Shown: piece after piece, positions 1 through 10,683 of the stretch
How the letters are laid out: the number at the start of each line of letters is the position of its first letter
How positions within the stretch are numbered: the first letter of the stretch is position 1
Source of the DNA: Loxodes magnus
Taxonomy: Eukaryota > Ciliophora > Karyorelictea > Loxodida > Loxodidae
Assembly (NCBI GenBank): GCA_946699065.1
Contig: CAMPDV010000090.1
Location: 682,001-746,000, forward strand
DNA length: 64,000 bases
Reading direction: 5' to 3'
Made by a program: the position numbers and the translations under genes
The notes under the pieces: model-generated
What the model was told of the DNA's origin: nothing
The model's database searches: none
The model's input: the letters and a program-made list of their open reading frames with translations, nothing else

Positions 1-110
1 CAGTAACAAACATTCTTGTCAGTATGAAACATTTTTTTAAAGAGCTGCGCACCAGCGAGAGTGCTACGCGCTCTATAATCAAATTTATTTATTTATTATT
101 ATTTATTATT
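1..110 (+). repeat. 3' end of a dispersed repeat, cut by the window edge
   Basis: This stretch is nearly identical to 27,592-27,695. It holds the last two units of a TATCAGTA-type tandem repeat, then a GC-rich hairpin at about 41-76 (AGAGC pairs with GCTCT and GCG with CGC), then an AT tail. A third version of the hairpin lies reversed at about 5,623-5,658. The element body lies to the left of the window. What it encodes, if anything, is unknown. Confidence 0.6.
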
Positions 111-547
111 ATTATTGGGTAATTATTTATTTTAGTTTTATTATTAATATTCAAATATTATCATAAATTCAGCGCTTTTAATATATAAAAATATTATTAG
201 CCTACTTAAGATTTAATCTCATATTATTATTTTTCATACTATAATTTGTAAAAGCACACTGTTATAAAAAATAATATAAAAGGATAATATAATCTATTAT
301 GCGATAAAAAATAGTATATTATTGAAAGTTTTAAAAAGTTTAAATTAATATATATTTAATTTATAAAAATAAGTTTAATTAAAAATCTACCTCATAATGT
401 AAATTTTATTTATAACTTAAAAAAATTAAATTTAAATCGTAAATTTCTATTAATTAAAAAATTTTAATTTGATGAAATATTAATAGCTTAGTAGTTTTTT
501 CTTATGACAAATTTTAATATAAAAATTTTAATTTGAAGACAATTTTT
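111..547. other. AT-rich spacer
   Basis: Nothing recognisable. This is the 3' flank of the minus-strand kelch gene that ends at 548. Confidence 0.5.
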
Positions 548-1498
548 TCAAGTCTCATTTGAAGAAAATGCTTTAATCCACAATCCCTTTTTTATCTCAT
601 AAATAAAAAGATCGCAAATGGATTTAAACTGATATACAAAGCTTGATTTATAAAGAGGATTTGATATCAAACAATAATTATCTCCTTCAAAAGCATTTCC
701 GTGCTTATAGCATTTTTCTTTTACTATATCAAATATTTAAGTCTCCAAAAAATGTCTCCAGTTGTTATAAACTAAAATAGATTGTTAACTTGGCAAATCA
801 GATGACATAGTAGTAACATTTGCAGGTAAATTTTCGCTTATTTCTTCTCATTGGTTGTCTTTTATTTGAAATCTTCTTATTTTATTAAGATATCCATGCT
901 AAGTATGAAGTCCTCCAAAAACATAGACGTAAGGCATTTTTATATTTGCTCCAAATCCTCATACACTTTAATCATTTTGGAACATATCTTAAATTTATAT
1001 TGTATTTTATCATTATTTTAGGTTAAGCATTTCACACTTATTTGTATTAACTCCACTAAGAAAAAACATTTATACTTTGTTAAAAGCAACTCCATGCATT
1101 CCTCTTTAAAGCTTCATTTAACTTTCTTCACATCTTTATATCTTGTAAAAGGTCAGTCTATTTGATTACATTCCTCCAGAAATTATTAAATTATTTTCAT
1201 TTATTTATGAAACTCGTGTATGATTTGAACTAAGAGGTACTAATTGTTTTTCACTTTTATATACTCCTTATTGTTTTATGTCATATTCATATAAGACACA
1301 AGAATTATAAAAGAACGCTTTATAAACTTTGATATTATTGTAAACGAAATTTGGACAGATTTCGTACTTTATATTTCCTAATCCTATTTTTTAGAAGCTA
1401 TAATTTCAAATTTTATAGTTCTATCTAAGAATTTTCCTCATAAAAATGATCTTTACTACATTTAGCTGTTTATTGAATTTTAAAACCTCTTAATCCAT
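548..1498 (-). CDS. kelch-repeat protein, family A copy 1 (intact)
   Basis: Intact 316-residue protein when TAA/TAG are read as Gln and TGA as Trp; the length is an exact multiple of three. It opens MDQEVLKFNKQLN, followed by a family-specific N-terminal region (KIGLGNIKYEICPN, about residues 44-57). Kelch-type blades follow: NENNLIISGG near 120, and PYVYVFGG with a downstream IRRFQIKDNQWEE where the W is TGA. The C-terminal part has ILVYNNW and FDIVKEKCY. Termination is at TGA right after NET, a position shared by sister copies at 7,699, 48,050 and 60,843. Kelch domains form beta-propellers for protein binding; no catalytic domain, signal peptide or membrane segment is visible. The role is unknown, and it may be a scaffold or adaptor. 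No lesion was found, so this copy could be functional. Confidence 0.85.
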
Positions 1499-2689
1499 TT
1501 TTATAGATTAAGACAAGTATTAAAAAAGCAAAAAAAGTAATTGAATATCTGTAAACTTAATTAATTTGTAAATTTGTATACTTTCTTGCTTAAAATAAGA
1601 ATTATTATAAATATAACTATAAATATAAGTTTTAAACAAAACAAATTAAATATGAAATTATTATTTCATAAGTAAAAGAATACTATTTCTCTGAATGATA
1701 AATATTAAATTAATCAAATTTTTATCTTTATTTTAATTATTAATTCAATTATTATTTTATCGCTATATCTTAAATTTATTACTCTCTGTTATAAATTCAA
1801 TAATTAAACTATTCAATTAAATTTATCATTATAGAGAAACAGAATGGTTTAAGTTATAAAATACCTTTTAAATAAAAAATTTCCATTACATTATTTTATT
1901 TAATCTTAATATTTACTCTGCATTAAATAATAAAGATTAGTATGTACAAATTTATGTCATTAACATAAGAATGATATTTAAATTAGTAAACTTTATCTCT
2001 AAAGTTACAATTATAAGAAAATTTAATTATAATTTCAATAAAATCTTTTAAGAAATATTCATTTAAAAGATTAAAAAATAAAAATAGAGTATAGTATCGT
2101 ATAATTAATCAACGTTTTAAAAATTAAATATTATTATTATTTAATTCTTTAATTTAATCAAATTATATTCAAATATTTAATTTCATTTATAACCTTAATT
2201 ATTATATTTTAGATAGAAAAAGTATAAAGCTTTAATAGTATCTATATAAAATTTATTTTTATTAAAATAATACAAATATTAATTCTTTTATAATAAATTT
2301 TAGTATAGCTAAAGTAATTTTTATTGTCTATGTTCATCATTATTTAATCTTTATAAAATTATATAGTTATTTTAAAAATTATATCTTTATAAGTTTTATT
2401 ATAGTTTTTTATTAAATTAACTAATTCATAATAAAATATTTTGCTAAAAATGTTTTAATATAAATCTTCTACTTTAATTAAAATGCTTCATTTTATTTAA
2501 GTTTAAAACTTAATACTTCATTTCTCATTTTGTTTCATCTCTTCTTCTACACTATATCTTCGCTTATCAAATTTTTTTCTTCCTTTACCTCTAATTATTT
2601 TTATTTTATTATTTTAAGTTTTAATATATTGTTAGAAAGTTAGTACATTCTATTAAAAATAAAAAATATTAAGATTAAGATAAAATATT
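1499..2689. other. AT-rich spacer containing an inverted duplicated segment
   Basis: No gene was seen. About 1,850-2,500 matches the reverse complement of about 56,815-57,500, so this flank was copied along with a kelch locus. Confidence 0.6.
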
Positions 2690-3440
2690 TGGTTGGCTTA
2701 TGAGCTCAGTTTATGAATTTCAAAAATAATTTTATTTGCAATAGGTATCAAGATGCAACTCAAATCTATGCAGAATAATTACCAAATGATTATTAATCTT
2801 TTCCCCTGATATTATAATAGGAATTTAACTTAAATCCATTTTCTGCCAAACATTTGCTTAAAATTTTTGTTGGCTCTTCTTCAAGCATCTTCAGTACATT
2901 GTTATTTTCAATATCTTTTTATTAATATTTTTCCTTAAGGCGTAATAAATAAACTATTGAGTCATTATCATTATTTCATGCTTTCGACTTCTTGTTTTCG
3001 AAAGAATTTTCGATAGTTCTTTTCAAAATACTCAGACATATAACAAAACAAGCGTTATTGTATTATTTTTGGCTAAAATTTGATGATTGGTTCGATCTTT
3101 GGTTCAACATCCATAGAATCATTCTGAAACAAATTCTCAAAAACAGGCCTTCTGTTGATTCTATAAATTAGTATAAATTCTGCTCAGTTTGCTCTATTCG
3201 TATGTTTGTAGCTTGCATCTGAGGTCCATCGCTTATCTCTTTTTTAAATATTCATTTTCTTATTTGATTAAGGACATGCTAGAGATAAGATATGAAATTT
3301 ACCCTTAAAACTCTTATAGCTGTTCTGACAAATTTTGATTTCCTGTTGCATTATTTTAAGCTCCTTTAAATTAATTTCTAATAGCTTTTAGATTGAATGA
3401 TTTCCTTAAATTTTAGACTTTTTGTGATAGACTTTCCATT
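2690..3440 (-). pseudogene. decayed Gag-like zinc-knuckle element
   Basis: The minus strand shows the Gag-family layout: a coiled-coil-like stretch, then a linker with NDSMDVEPK (compare PMEIE in sister copies), then a ruined knuckle reading CYMSEYFEKNY. In that remnant only the first Cys of the C-x2-C-x4-H-x4-C pattern survives, and the His and the last Cys are Tyr. A frameshift separates the coiled coil from the linker. It sits just beyond the 3' end of the kelch copy starting at 4,777. Confidence 0.5.
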
Positions 3441-3689
3441 TTTCAATAAAATAATAATTTTTAATTTTAATTTTTAATTTTTAAATTTAATGTTAATTTT
3501 TTGAATCAAGTCTTTATATAAGAAAATATTTTGGACCATACTACTTTTTTGATCTAATAACTAAACAGATTACAAGTGTGATTAAACTGATAAGCAAAAC
3601 CTTAGTAACAAAGAGGATTTGCTACTAAACAACAGTCATTCCCTTCAAAAGCATTTCCATGCTGATAGCATTTTTCTTTTACTATATCA

Positions 3690-3706
3690 AATATTTAAGT
3701 TTCTAA
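3690..3706 (+). repeat. 17-bp target-site duplication, left copy
   Basis: AATATTTAAGTTTCTAA, repeated exactly at 4,012-4,028 on the other side of the SINE. The sequence belongs to the kelch gene, so it marks the insertion. Confidence 0.9.
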
Positions 3707-4011
3707 TAATTAAAAAGATGGTGGGAGCTGAGATTGACCTTCTGAATCATATTTTCTGGTTTTATGGCTAGGAACAAGTTCCTTTCCTGTCGCTGAGAAA
3801 GTCCCTGGTCATAATCAACCTTTGCAAGGGAACGCCTTCCTCTTGATTATCCACTCCTGATAGGGAGCTTGAAGCCTGGCTGCCCATAGCGATGGAGCTC
3901 CCTGGTAGCTGCTTTTCGAAAGTAACAGGATATCCCCGTTATCCCATGAAGGGAGTGTTGGGGTCGTTAAACTGCAAGAAGTTGCAGTCCAAAACTCTTT
4001 AAGTTGAAATT
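3707..4011 (+). mobile_element. SINE-like retroposon inserted in a kelch gene
   Basis: A 305-bp block near 50% GC in surroundings near 20% GC. A second copy lies on the minus strand at about 18,979-19,296, and the two share a long near-identical core (for example GGAACAAGTTCC and TCGCTGAGAAAGTCCC). The 5' end resembles a pol III A box (TGGTGGGAGCTGAG here, TGGCGAGAGCTGAG in the sister); no convincing B box was found. The right end, TCCAAAACTCTTTAAGTTG, resembles the 3' end of the LINE copies in this window. That suggests mobilisation in trans by that LINE. No coding capacity. Confidence 0.8.
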
Positions 4012-4028
4012 AATATTTAAGTTTCTAA
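4012..4028 (+). repeat. 17-bp target-site duplication, right copy
   Basis: Exact repeat of 3,690-3,706. Confidence 0.9.
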
Positions 4029-4937
4029 AAATTTATTCCAGTTATTATAAACTAGTATAGATTGTTTACTTGGTAAATTAGAAGTCATAGTAGTAGATTT
4101 AGCAGGTAAATATGCATTTATTTCTTCTCATTGGTTGTCTTTTATTTGAAATCTTCTTATTATATTAAGATATTTTTGCTAAGAGTGATTTCCTTCAAAA
4201 ACGAACACATAAGGTAGATTTATATTTACTCCAAAACCTCATAACTTTTGTTCATTTAGAAACATATCTTAAATTTAAACAGTCTTTTATCTTTGATTAA
4301 AATTAAGCATTTCACATGAATTTGAAAATAATCCACTAAGAAAAAATATTTATTCTTAGTTAAAAGCAACTCCATGTTATCCCCTTTCAAATTACATTTA
4401 ACTTTCTTTACATTTCTCTAAATTATAAAAGGTCAGTCTCTTCGATTAATCTCCACCAGAAATTATCAAATTGTTTTCATTTACCTGCAATACTCGTGTA
4501 TAATTTGAACTAAGAGCCTCTATTTGCTTTGGGGATTATTTTACTCTTTATTCTTTATATCATACTCATATAAGCAACTGGATGATCAGAGAAAAGTCTT
4601 ATAAACTTTGATATAATCATAAGTTAAATTTGGACAGATTTCATATTTAACATTTCCTAATCCTATCTTTTAGAAACTATAATTTCAGTTTTTATAGTTT
4701 TATCTAAGAGTTTTCCTAAGAAAAATGATTTTAACTACATTTAACTATTTACTGGATTTGAAAAGCTCTTGATTCATTTTTATAAATAATTATAAATATT
4801 AAGCAAACTAATGAAATATATTATTTTAATACTTCACTATTTATTTTATTTTTTACTAGCTTCTAATTTAAATACTTAGTTTATAATATATTAATAGTTT
4901 AATTACTTTATCTTTATCAATCTCTTTTTAATGGTAA

Positions 4938-5615
4938 CTTTTATGACTCAAAGTAATCCTAAACCTCTAGGAAGTGGTCAGGAAGCTCAGGAAGGAGAAC
5001 GAGAAGCTATCACAGCAGTTCCAGCATGGATTGCAAGATACTTTAGACCTCAGAATGGCTAACAAGGAAAGGGAGATTGATTCCCTATTGAAGTATCAGC
5101 AGGAGCAGTTTAACCAGACTAACTCTTAAGTGGAAAGGATACAAGATTAGAGTCAGTAGATAGAAAGCATCTTGTAAAGTCAGAGAAGCTAGCAGATCCC
5201 ATTAGAATAGGTAAATTCTGATAAGATGGAGATTGAGAAGAATCCTCAGCAAGAAAAAATAATTGAACCAAAACTCAAGATTTAGAAATTATGCTACTAC
5301 TGTAAAAGTAAATGACACCTTTGGAAGAATTGTAACGAATTTAGAAAGTCAGGGAGAAATCTAAGAAATAATTATAATAATAAATAAGGAAAAAGAAAAA
5401 TTAGATTTGGTGCAACGAAAAAGGTTCATTTTACAGATTTAAGAAGATCTTTGAACAAAAAGGACCAGAAGAATTAATTTGAATTAATAACGGAAGGAGA
5501 AAGAGAATTAGGAATACAAGACTCACGAGTGCTAGGGCTCGTAAAAAACTATATTTAAACTCCAAAACTTTTATTAAGTGGTTATCGGTTAGACACCACA
5601 GACACTTAAAAAAAA
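4938..5615 (+). pseudogene. 5'-truncated Gag-like protein with intact zinc knuckle
   Basis: In the frame of position 5,001 it encodes a coiled-coil region (KLRKENEKLSQQF, then a Gln-rich helix to about 5,200), a linker, and a zinc knuckle LCYYCKSKWHLWKNC. The ligand codons are Cys at 5,292 and 5,301, His at 5,316 and Cys at 5,331. The Trp before the His is TGA. A basic tail follows. No Met lies at the expected start and the left edge meets kelch upstream DNA at about 4,937, so the 5' end is missing. Nucleic-acid binding is inferred from the knuckle. Its right edge runs into a reversed copy of the terminal hairpin seen at positions 41-76. Confidence 0.65.
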
Positions 5616-5622
5616 CTAAGAT

Positions 5623-5658
5623 TATAGAGTGCGTAGCACTATGATAGCGCGCAGCTCT
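5623..5658 (-). repeat. terminal hairpin repeat, reversed copy
   Basis: Reverse-complement relative of the GC-rich hairpin at 41-76 and 27,636-27,671. Here it forms the junction between the Gag relic and a kelch B fragment. Confidence 0.5.
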
Positions 5659-5674
5659 TTTAATATTAATAATA

Positions 5675-5846
5675 ATAGTAGAAATAAGTGAGACATTTCT
5701 AGAATCTTTAAGATTAGAACAGAGTTCGTATTTAGTAACTCCTATTCCAAATTTACAAATATTTATTTTCCATTATATTTTTGAGCGTTTCTTAATAGTT
5801 ATCTTAGGAATAAAATCTTAATAAGTTAGTTATCTTACTAAGACAT
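5675..5846 (-). pseudogene. 5' fragment of a kelch family B gene
   Basis: The minus strand starts MSQQDNQLIKILFLRQLLRN and continues into FGIGVTKYELCSN in a second frame (one frameshift), then stops at the rearrangement junction near 5,675. Only about 57 codons remain. The conserved family B upstream box is present at about 5,880-5,917. It is the inverted partner of the gene starting at 51,085. Confidence 0.75.
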
Positions 5847-6029
5847 TTATTTTTATAAAATTATGGAAAATAATAAACATTTAAGTAAATTACACAAGCA
5901 ATTACACATATATAGATAGTTAAATTTAATAATAATTAATCTTATAAATAAATGCTTTAATTATTAGTAATTAAAAGTAATATACTTAATTCTTAAAAAT
6001 TAATATTATTAAAAATAGACAAAGGAATG

Positions 6030-7420
6030 ACGGTTGCAATATTTTGAATTTACTAAATATATCTGAAAATCTAAAAATGTTTCTAGCTGAAGTAAACATT
6101 TTTGAAGGTAACGCATTTGATGATTATCAGGAATAAATAGGCGAAGTTTATGATAATGGAATATGCTATAATTACTCATAATGATCCCTTTTTGCTTAAA
6201 CTAATAAGCAAAATTGATTATTATATTTATAATATTCCATTCATAGTAAGAAGTATGGCAAAAACTAAGTTGTTCTTAAAGACTGAAAATTAATAATTAT
6301 AATTTAAGCAAATATCAAACTAAATAAGATAATCAAAGTAAAAAAGTTTATATAATCACTTCATAATAAATCTTTGCAAGCTATTAAATGCATGCTTCAT
6401 TTATACTTGTTATATAAAAATGATAATATTTCTTATAAAGGAAAAGATAAAGATTCTTAAATATTAACTATTAAAAGAAATATAAAAATTAAAAAGATAA
6501 AATAAAGTTTAAGATATTTATATAATCTTTTTAGGACTAAGCTATACTTTAAAATAAATTAATCAAATCATTTAAAATAAAATAATAAATCCTTATTATA
6601 AGAATAGACTATTTCAAATACATAAATGAGGCTAAGGTTCTCTATAATTTTTTCTAATCAAATTATTTTATATTTGAGTAAGATATCTAAATTATAATAA
6701 ATATTTCAATTTGATATTTAAAAATATGCTGAAAATTAATAATTTAAATTAATATATTTTTAAAAGGTAAAATCTATTAGTTAAAATAGCATTTAATATA
6801 AAAATTAGAGAATTAGATAAATTTTAGGATTAATATTTTATTAAAGAATAAATTATCACAATCTAAAATTAATATTTTATTAAATTAATATCTTTTTTCT
6901 TATTCACGAATTTTAAAATATATCCTTTTTTTAACAAAAATTGATTTTTTTTAATTGTAAAAAATGTTTTTAAGCAGGATTCTCTTAAAGAAATCTCAAC
7001 TTCTACTTATTTAAATACTCAGTTAGATAAATTAAAACAATGAAAAAGTGGTTAGGAGAAGTAAATTTTTAAGTTTTTTATGCTGTAAATTCAGCTGAGA
7101 TCTACTGTTCGATTATTTGGTCACCTATTTGGCAAAAGATATCCAAGTAATGCAAGAGCAAAGCTTTGGAAATACTTTATAGGCTAACCTGAAAGGAAGT
7201 GTGGTAATAATAAAAAAGTAAATCCAAATTGCGATTAGAAGATTTATTTAACTGAAAAATAATTTCAAGATGACGTATATTTAGTTAAAGACAGAAGAAA
7301 ATAAATTGAGATTAAAAGAAAGATGGTTTGAGTATTTTTCTAAATAAAGAATTTTTTAAAAAGAAAATCTAAGATAAATAAATATATATTTGAAAAATTA
7401 ATATTTATTAAATCTTATTA
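6030..7420 (+). pseudogene. unknown protein, degraded copy
   Basis: Protein-like segments conserved with an inverted copy at about 49,400-50,930. One contains FEGNAFDDYQEQIGEVYDNG and then KLISKIDYYIYNIPF after a one-base shift. Another, at about 6,960-7,330, contains VRLFGHLFGKRYPSNARAKL and WKYFIGQPERK. The second segment reads open further upstream here than in the partner, which has a frameshift near 49,800. Both copies keep the same amino acids where nucleotides differ, which supports real coding. No family was recognised. The copy at 7.42 kb is the empty site for a Gag insertion present in the partner. Confidence 0.45.
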
Positions 7421-7715
7421 AAGAAGAAATAAAAATTTACAAGAACAATTGCTTAAAACTTTAAACTTGAATAGTATCCAGGTTTTTATTGACATTTTTT
7501 AAGTATGATAAAATCATGTTGATCCTTTATAAATAAGGACAGCGTTATTTTATTATTATTATAAAAGAGTTAAAAAGTATTTTTTTTTAAATAGAACATT
7601 AAAACTGAAATTATTATATTGATCATATTTATTTTAACTTAAAATAAGATTTAAAATAATATTTAAGGTTAATTTTAAATTTAATGTCAATTTTTCAATC
7701 AAGTTTCTTTTGAAG

Positions 7716-7732
7716 TAAATGCTAAGGACCAT
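7716..7732 (+). repeat. 17-bp target-site duplication, left copy
   Basis: TAAATGCTAAGGACCAT, repeated exactly at 8,693-8,709 around the Gag element. It is kelch coding sequence. Confidence 0.92.
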
Positions 7733-8692
7733 TAAATTAAATTAAAGTTATTCAGAGAAGGGATTGTTTTCTTAATAGTTTCCTACTCCCTATCCAACTG
7801 ATAGGTACTTGAACTCTTGGTGGTCTGTTCCTCCAGTCACTTTCAAGTCTTTGCAGTGGATTGCTCCGAATATTGCTTTTCTTCCTATAAATATTCCCAC
7901 TGCTAGTTGGGTAGAATTAGGTTAGTTCGTTTCAAATTTTCTTTTGTATCTCTTTTCTTTATCTGCATTTCCTTCAGAGATGGTTTATTCTTCCACAGAT
8001 AAAGCATTTTTTCTTAAAGTATCTTTCTTTAGTTAATTCAATTTGCTTAATCTAGACCTCTTCCAACTCCATTGGAACGGAGTGTGCTGTCTAGATCTTG
8101 ATATCATTCTTGATATTCTCCATTTTAAGGTTAATATTGTTTTCAATTTTCTCTAACTTGATGTGCATGTTCTCGTTCATATCATATAGCTATTCCAACT
8201 GCCTGTCGAATTCGTCAATTCGAATATTCATGGCAGCTTAGTTTTTGTTTCTAGGAGCATGGGTTTCCTCATCTTCTAAATGCTCTTGCTGTTCTTAAGC
8301 TAGTTCTTCAATCTGTTTTTCCAGGTCTTTATTTTTTCCTATTAATGCTAAGATAAGCTTAGCCATTTCCTCCTTCGTCATTCCTAAGATTTGTTCTTTA
8401 TTGAGATCTCCGAGGTCCATGTAGGGGTTGAATGTCCTAATCTAGGCCTGAAAGTTACTAATCTTTTGCTTCTTGGGAAGGTCCTCAGTCGATATTGTTG
8501 CATGCTAGTGTTTCTAGGGTTGTCTGGGGGGTGTTGTTTAGAGTTGCTCCTATATGGTTTAAGAAGAAGGTTTGGTTTTGGAAGATGACGTGTGGTGTTT
8601 AGAAATTTAGGTTTCCTGCTTCCTCTCTTCCTTTTTAGCTTAGAAAGAGGTGGTATAGAAGCCCTTTTTGAAACCTTCTACCATATTTTATA
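7733..8692 (-). mobile_element. Gag-only retroelement insertion, 960 bp
   Basis: Bounded by a perfect 17-bp target-site duplication and containing a single intact Gag-like ORF. The 5' end lies only 8 bp before the ATG. The 3' end is an AT-rich tail after the stop. There is no reverse transcriptase or endonuclease. It looks like a complete short retroposed unit mobilised by a LINE-type enzyme in trans. Confidence 0.85.
7752..8684 (-). CDS. intact Gag-like zinc-knuckle protein
   Basis: A 310-residue ORF, MVEGFKKGFYTTS at the start and TGA at 7,752-7,754. In order: a polar, low-complexity N-terminus (about 1-75); a conserved LPKKQKI motif and a helix FNPYMDLGDLNKEQILGM shared with other copies; a coiled coil (about 125-205); a PMELEE linker; a knuckle KCFICGRINHLWRKC (C-x2-C-x4-H-x4-C, all ligands present) near residue 230; and a basic tail with YPTSSGNIYRKK. 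The W in the knuckle is TGA, while the homologous codon is TGG in the copies at 48.6 and 5.3 kb. CCHC knuckles in retroelement Gag and ORF1 proteins bind RNA. No polymerase is encoded. It lies inside a kelch gene on the same strand. Confidence 0.85.
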
Positions 8693-8709
8693 TAAATGCT
8701 AAGGACCAT
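8693..8709 (+). repeat. 17-bp target-site duplication, right copy
   Basis: Exact repeat of 7,716-7,732. Confidence 0.92.
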
Positions 8710-9164
8710 ATTCCTTTTTTTTCGTATATAAAAAGATTACAAGAGTTATTAAACTGATAGACATAACTTTATTATTTATGAGAATTTGCTATTAGACAAT
8801 TTCCATTTCCTTGAAAACCATTTCCATGCAAATAACATTTTTCTTTTACTATATCAAAAATTTAAGTTTCTAAATTACTATTCCAGTTGTTATAAACTAA
8901 AAAAGATTGCTTACTTGGCATATCAGAAGACATTGTAGTATTCTTAGCAGGTAAAATTTCGCTTATTTCTTCTCATTATTTGATTTTTATTTGAAATCTT
9001 CTTATTTTATTCAGAAATAATTAAGATCTAAGTCCTCCAAAAACTCAGACATAAGGTAATTTTATTTCTGCTCCAAATCCTCATAATTTTTTGCCATCCT
9101 ATAATATATCTTGAATTTAGATTAAATTTTATCTTTATTTTAGATTTACCAGTTCACAAGAATT

Positions 9165-9720
9165 TTATAGTTTAATTTATTTATACGATGATAAAATTTA
9201 AATTTATATTTTTCAATCATTTTATATGAATTTCTTCTAAAGAAAAAAAATTACAAATTTAATTTATTATTTACAGAAATTTAGAAAAAAACATAATTTA
9301 TTTAAATTTAGATTTTAAAATGTAAATATAGATTAATATTGATTAAATTTATTATTAAATAAGAGCAGTTATAAAATTAAAAATTATATAATACATATTT
9401 TTATTTTTTAAAGATGTTTTACAAATTAAATCATTATTATTTATTTATTTAATGGTATTAAAAAATTTATTTTATTTATTAAAGAGAATAATTAATTTGA
9501 TGCTAATTATAAAAATTATTATATTAATAACTTTATCAGAAATATAATATAGGAAAGTGATTAAAAAACATAATATTAATCAAACAATGAAACAATACTA
9601 TTTAAATTAAAAGTTAATAAAGTATTTAATTTATTTATATGATAAATTATACAATAATATAATTAAAAAATTATAATGCTTTTTTGATATTTTGATTAAA
9701 AATAATTTTTATTAATAAAA
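9165..9720. other. AT-rich upstream flank of a kelch gene
   Basis: Matches about 59,340-59,894. No gene was seen. Confidence 0.6.
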
Positions 9721-10683
9721 ATGGATTAAGAGGTTTTCAAATCCAGTAAATAACTAAATGTAGTTAGGATCGTTTTTCTTAGAAAAATTCTTAGATAAAA
9801 CTAAAAAAATTGAAATTATAGTTTCTAAAAAATAGGATTAGGAAACATAAAATACGAAATCTGTCCAAACTTTGCCTACGATCATATCAAGGTTTATAAA
9901 ACTTTCCTTTATAATTCCTGTATCTTATATGAGTATGATATAAAGCAAAAATTAATAGATAAATCCTCAAAAGAAATATAATCTCTTAGTTATAATTTTA
10001 CACGAGTATCACAATTAAATGAAAATAACTTGATAATTTCTGGTGGAGAGTAATCATAAAGGCTGACCTTTTATAACTTATAGAATTGTGAAGAAAGTTA
10101 AATGAAATTTGAAAGGGGACTACATGGAGTTGCTTTTGACTAAAATTAAATGTTTTTCCTTAGTGGGTTAAGGACAAATTCTTGTGAAGTTCTTAATCTT
10201 AAATAACGATAAAGTGTAACTTAAATTAAAGATATGTTCCAGTGTGATAATTATTTATGAGGATTTGGAGCTAATATAAAACCGCCTTATGTCTATGTTT
10301 TTGGAGGAGTTAATTCTTAAGAAAAATATCAAAATAAAATAAGAAAATTACAAGTAAAAAACAATAAATGAGAAAAGGTGAGTGAATTTTTGCCTGCAAA
10401 TGCTACTACTATGACTTCTGATTTACCAAATAAGCAATCTATTTTAGTTTATAATAACTGGAATAAATTTTTAGAAACTTAAATTTTTGATATAGTAAAA
10501 GAAAAATGTTATAAGCATGGAAATATTTTTGAAGGAAATGATTATTGCTTAGTAGCAAATCCTTATTAGTAATAAAGTTTCGTATATCAGTTTAATCATA
10601 TTTGTAATCTTTTTATTTACGAAATAAAAAAAGGAGCGTGGTTCAAATATTCGCCTTAAATGGGGAATAAAAAAATTAATTGA
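9721..10683 (+). CDS. kelch-repeat protein, family A copy 4 (intact)
   Basis: Intact 320-residue protein starting MDQEVFKSSKQLN. The N-terminal KIGLGNIKYEICPN block is followed by kelch-type segments NENNLIISGG, PPYVYVFGGVN with KWEKVSE, and ILVYNNWNKFLETQIFD. Several Trp positions are TGA, including NYLWGFGA and NNKWEK; nearly all TAA/TAG fall where sister copies have CAA/CAG or also TAA/TAG. The C-terminus differs from sisters after KKGAW: it reads FKYSPQMGNKKIN before TGA at 10,681-10,683, so it is four residues longer than the copy at 59,895. Kelch propellers usually mediate protein binding. The function here is unknown. Confidence 0.85.

Larger units (their letters stand above)
3506..4777 (-). 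pseudogene. kelch family A copy 2, interrupted by a SINE
   Basis: This is a family A kelch gene starting MNQELFKSSKQLN, with the usual KIGLGNVKYEICPN and LPYVFVFEG segments and a terminal TGA after IKT. A 305-bp SINE (3,707-4,011) interrupts the C-terminal third, flanked by a perfect 17-bp direct repeat. A one-base deletion near codon 90, just upstream of the conserved SSNYTRV stretch, shifts the frame. The copy therefore carries two independent inactivating lesions. The upstream 160 bp (4,778-4,937) is the reverse complement of about 56,550-56,708. Confidence 0.8.
7699..9160 (-). pseudogene. kelch family A copy 3, truncated and interrupted by a Gag element
   Basis: The 3' two-thirds of a family A kelch gene, very close to the copy at 47,109-48,052 but in opposite orientation. 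It ends SKET followed by TGA at 7,699-7,701. An intact Gag element sits at 7,733-8,692, flanked by a 17-bp duplication. At about 9,160 the gene stops abruptly and gives way to DNA matching 59,340 onward, so the N-terminal half is missing. Confidence 0.8.

Noticed and set aside
3110..3145. tRNA T-arm-like GGTTCGATC
   Set aside because: It lies in a Gag pseudogene and no cloverleaf can be built around it. No other tRNA was found.
8391..8588. Plus-strand ORF of 65 codons
   Set aside because: Lies antisense within the intact Gag ORF at 7,752-8,684, which has motif and insertion evidence.
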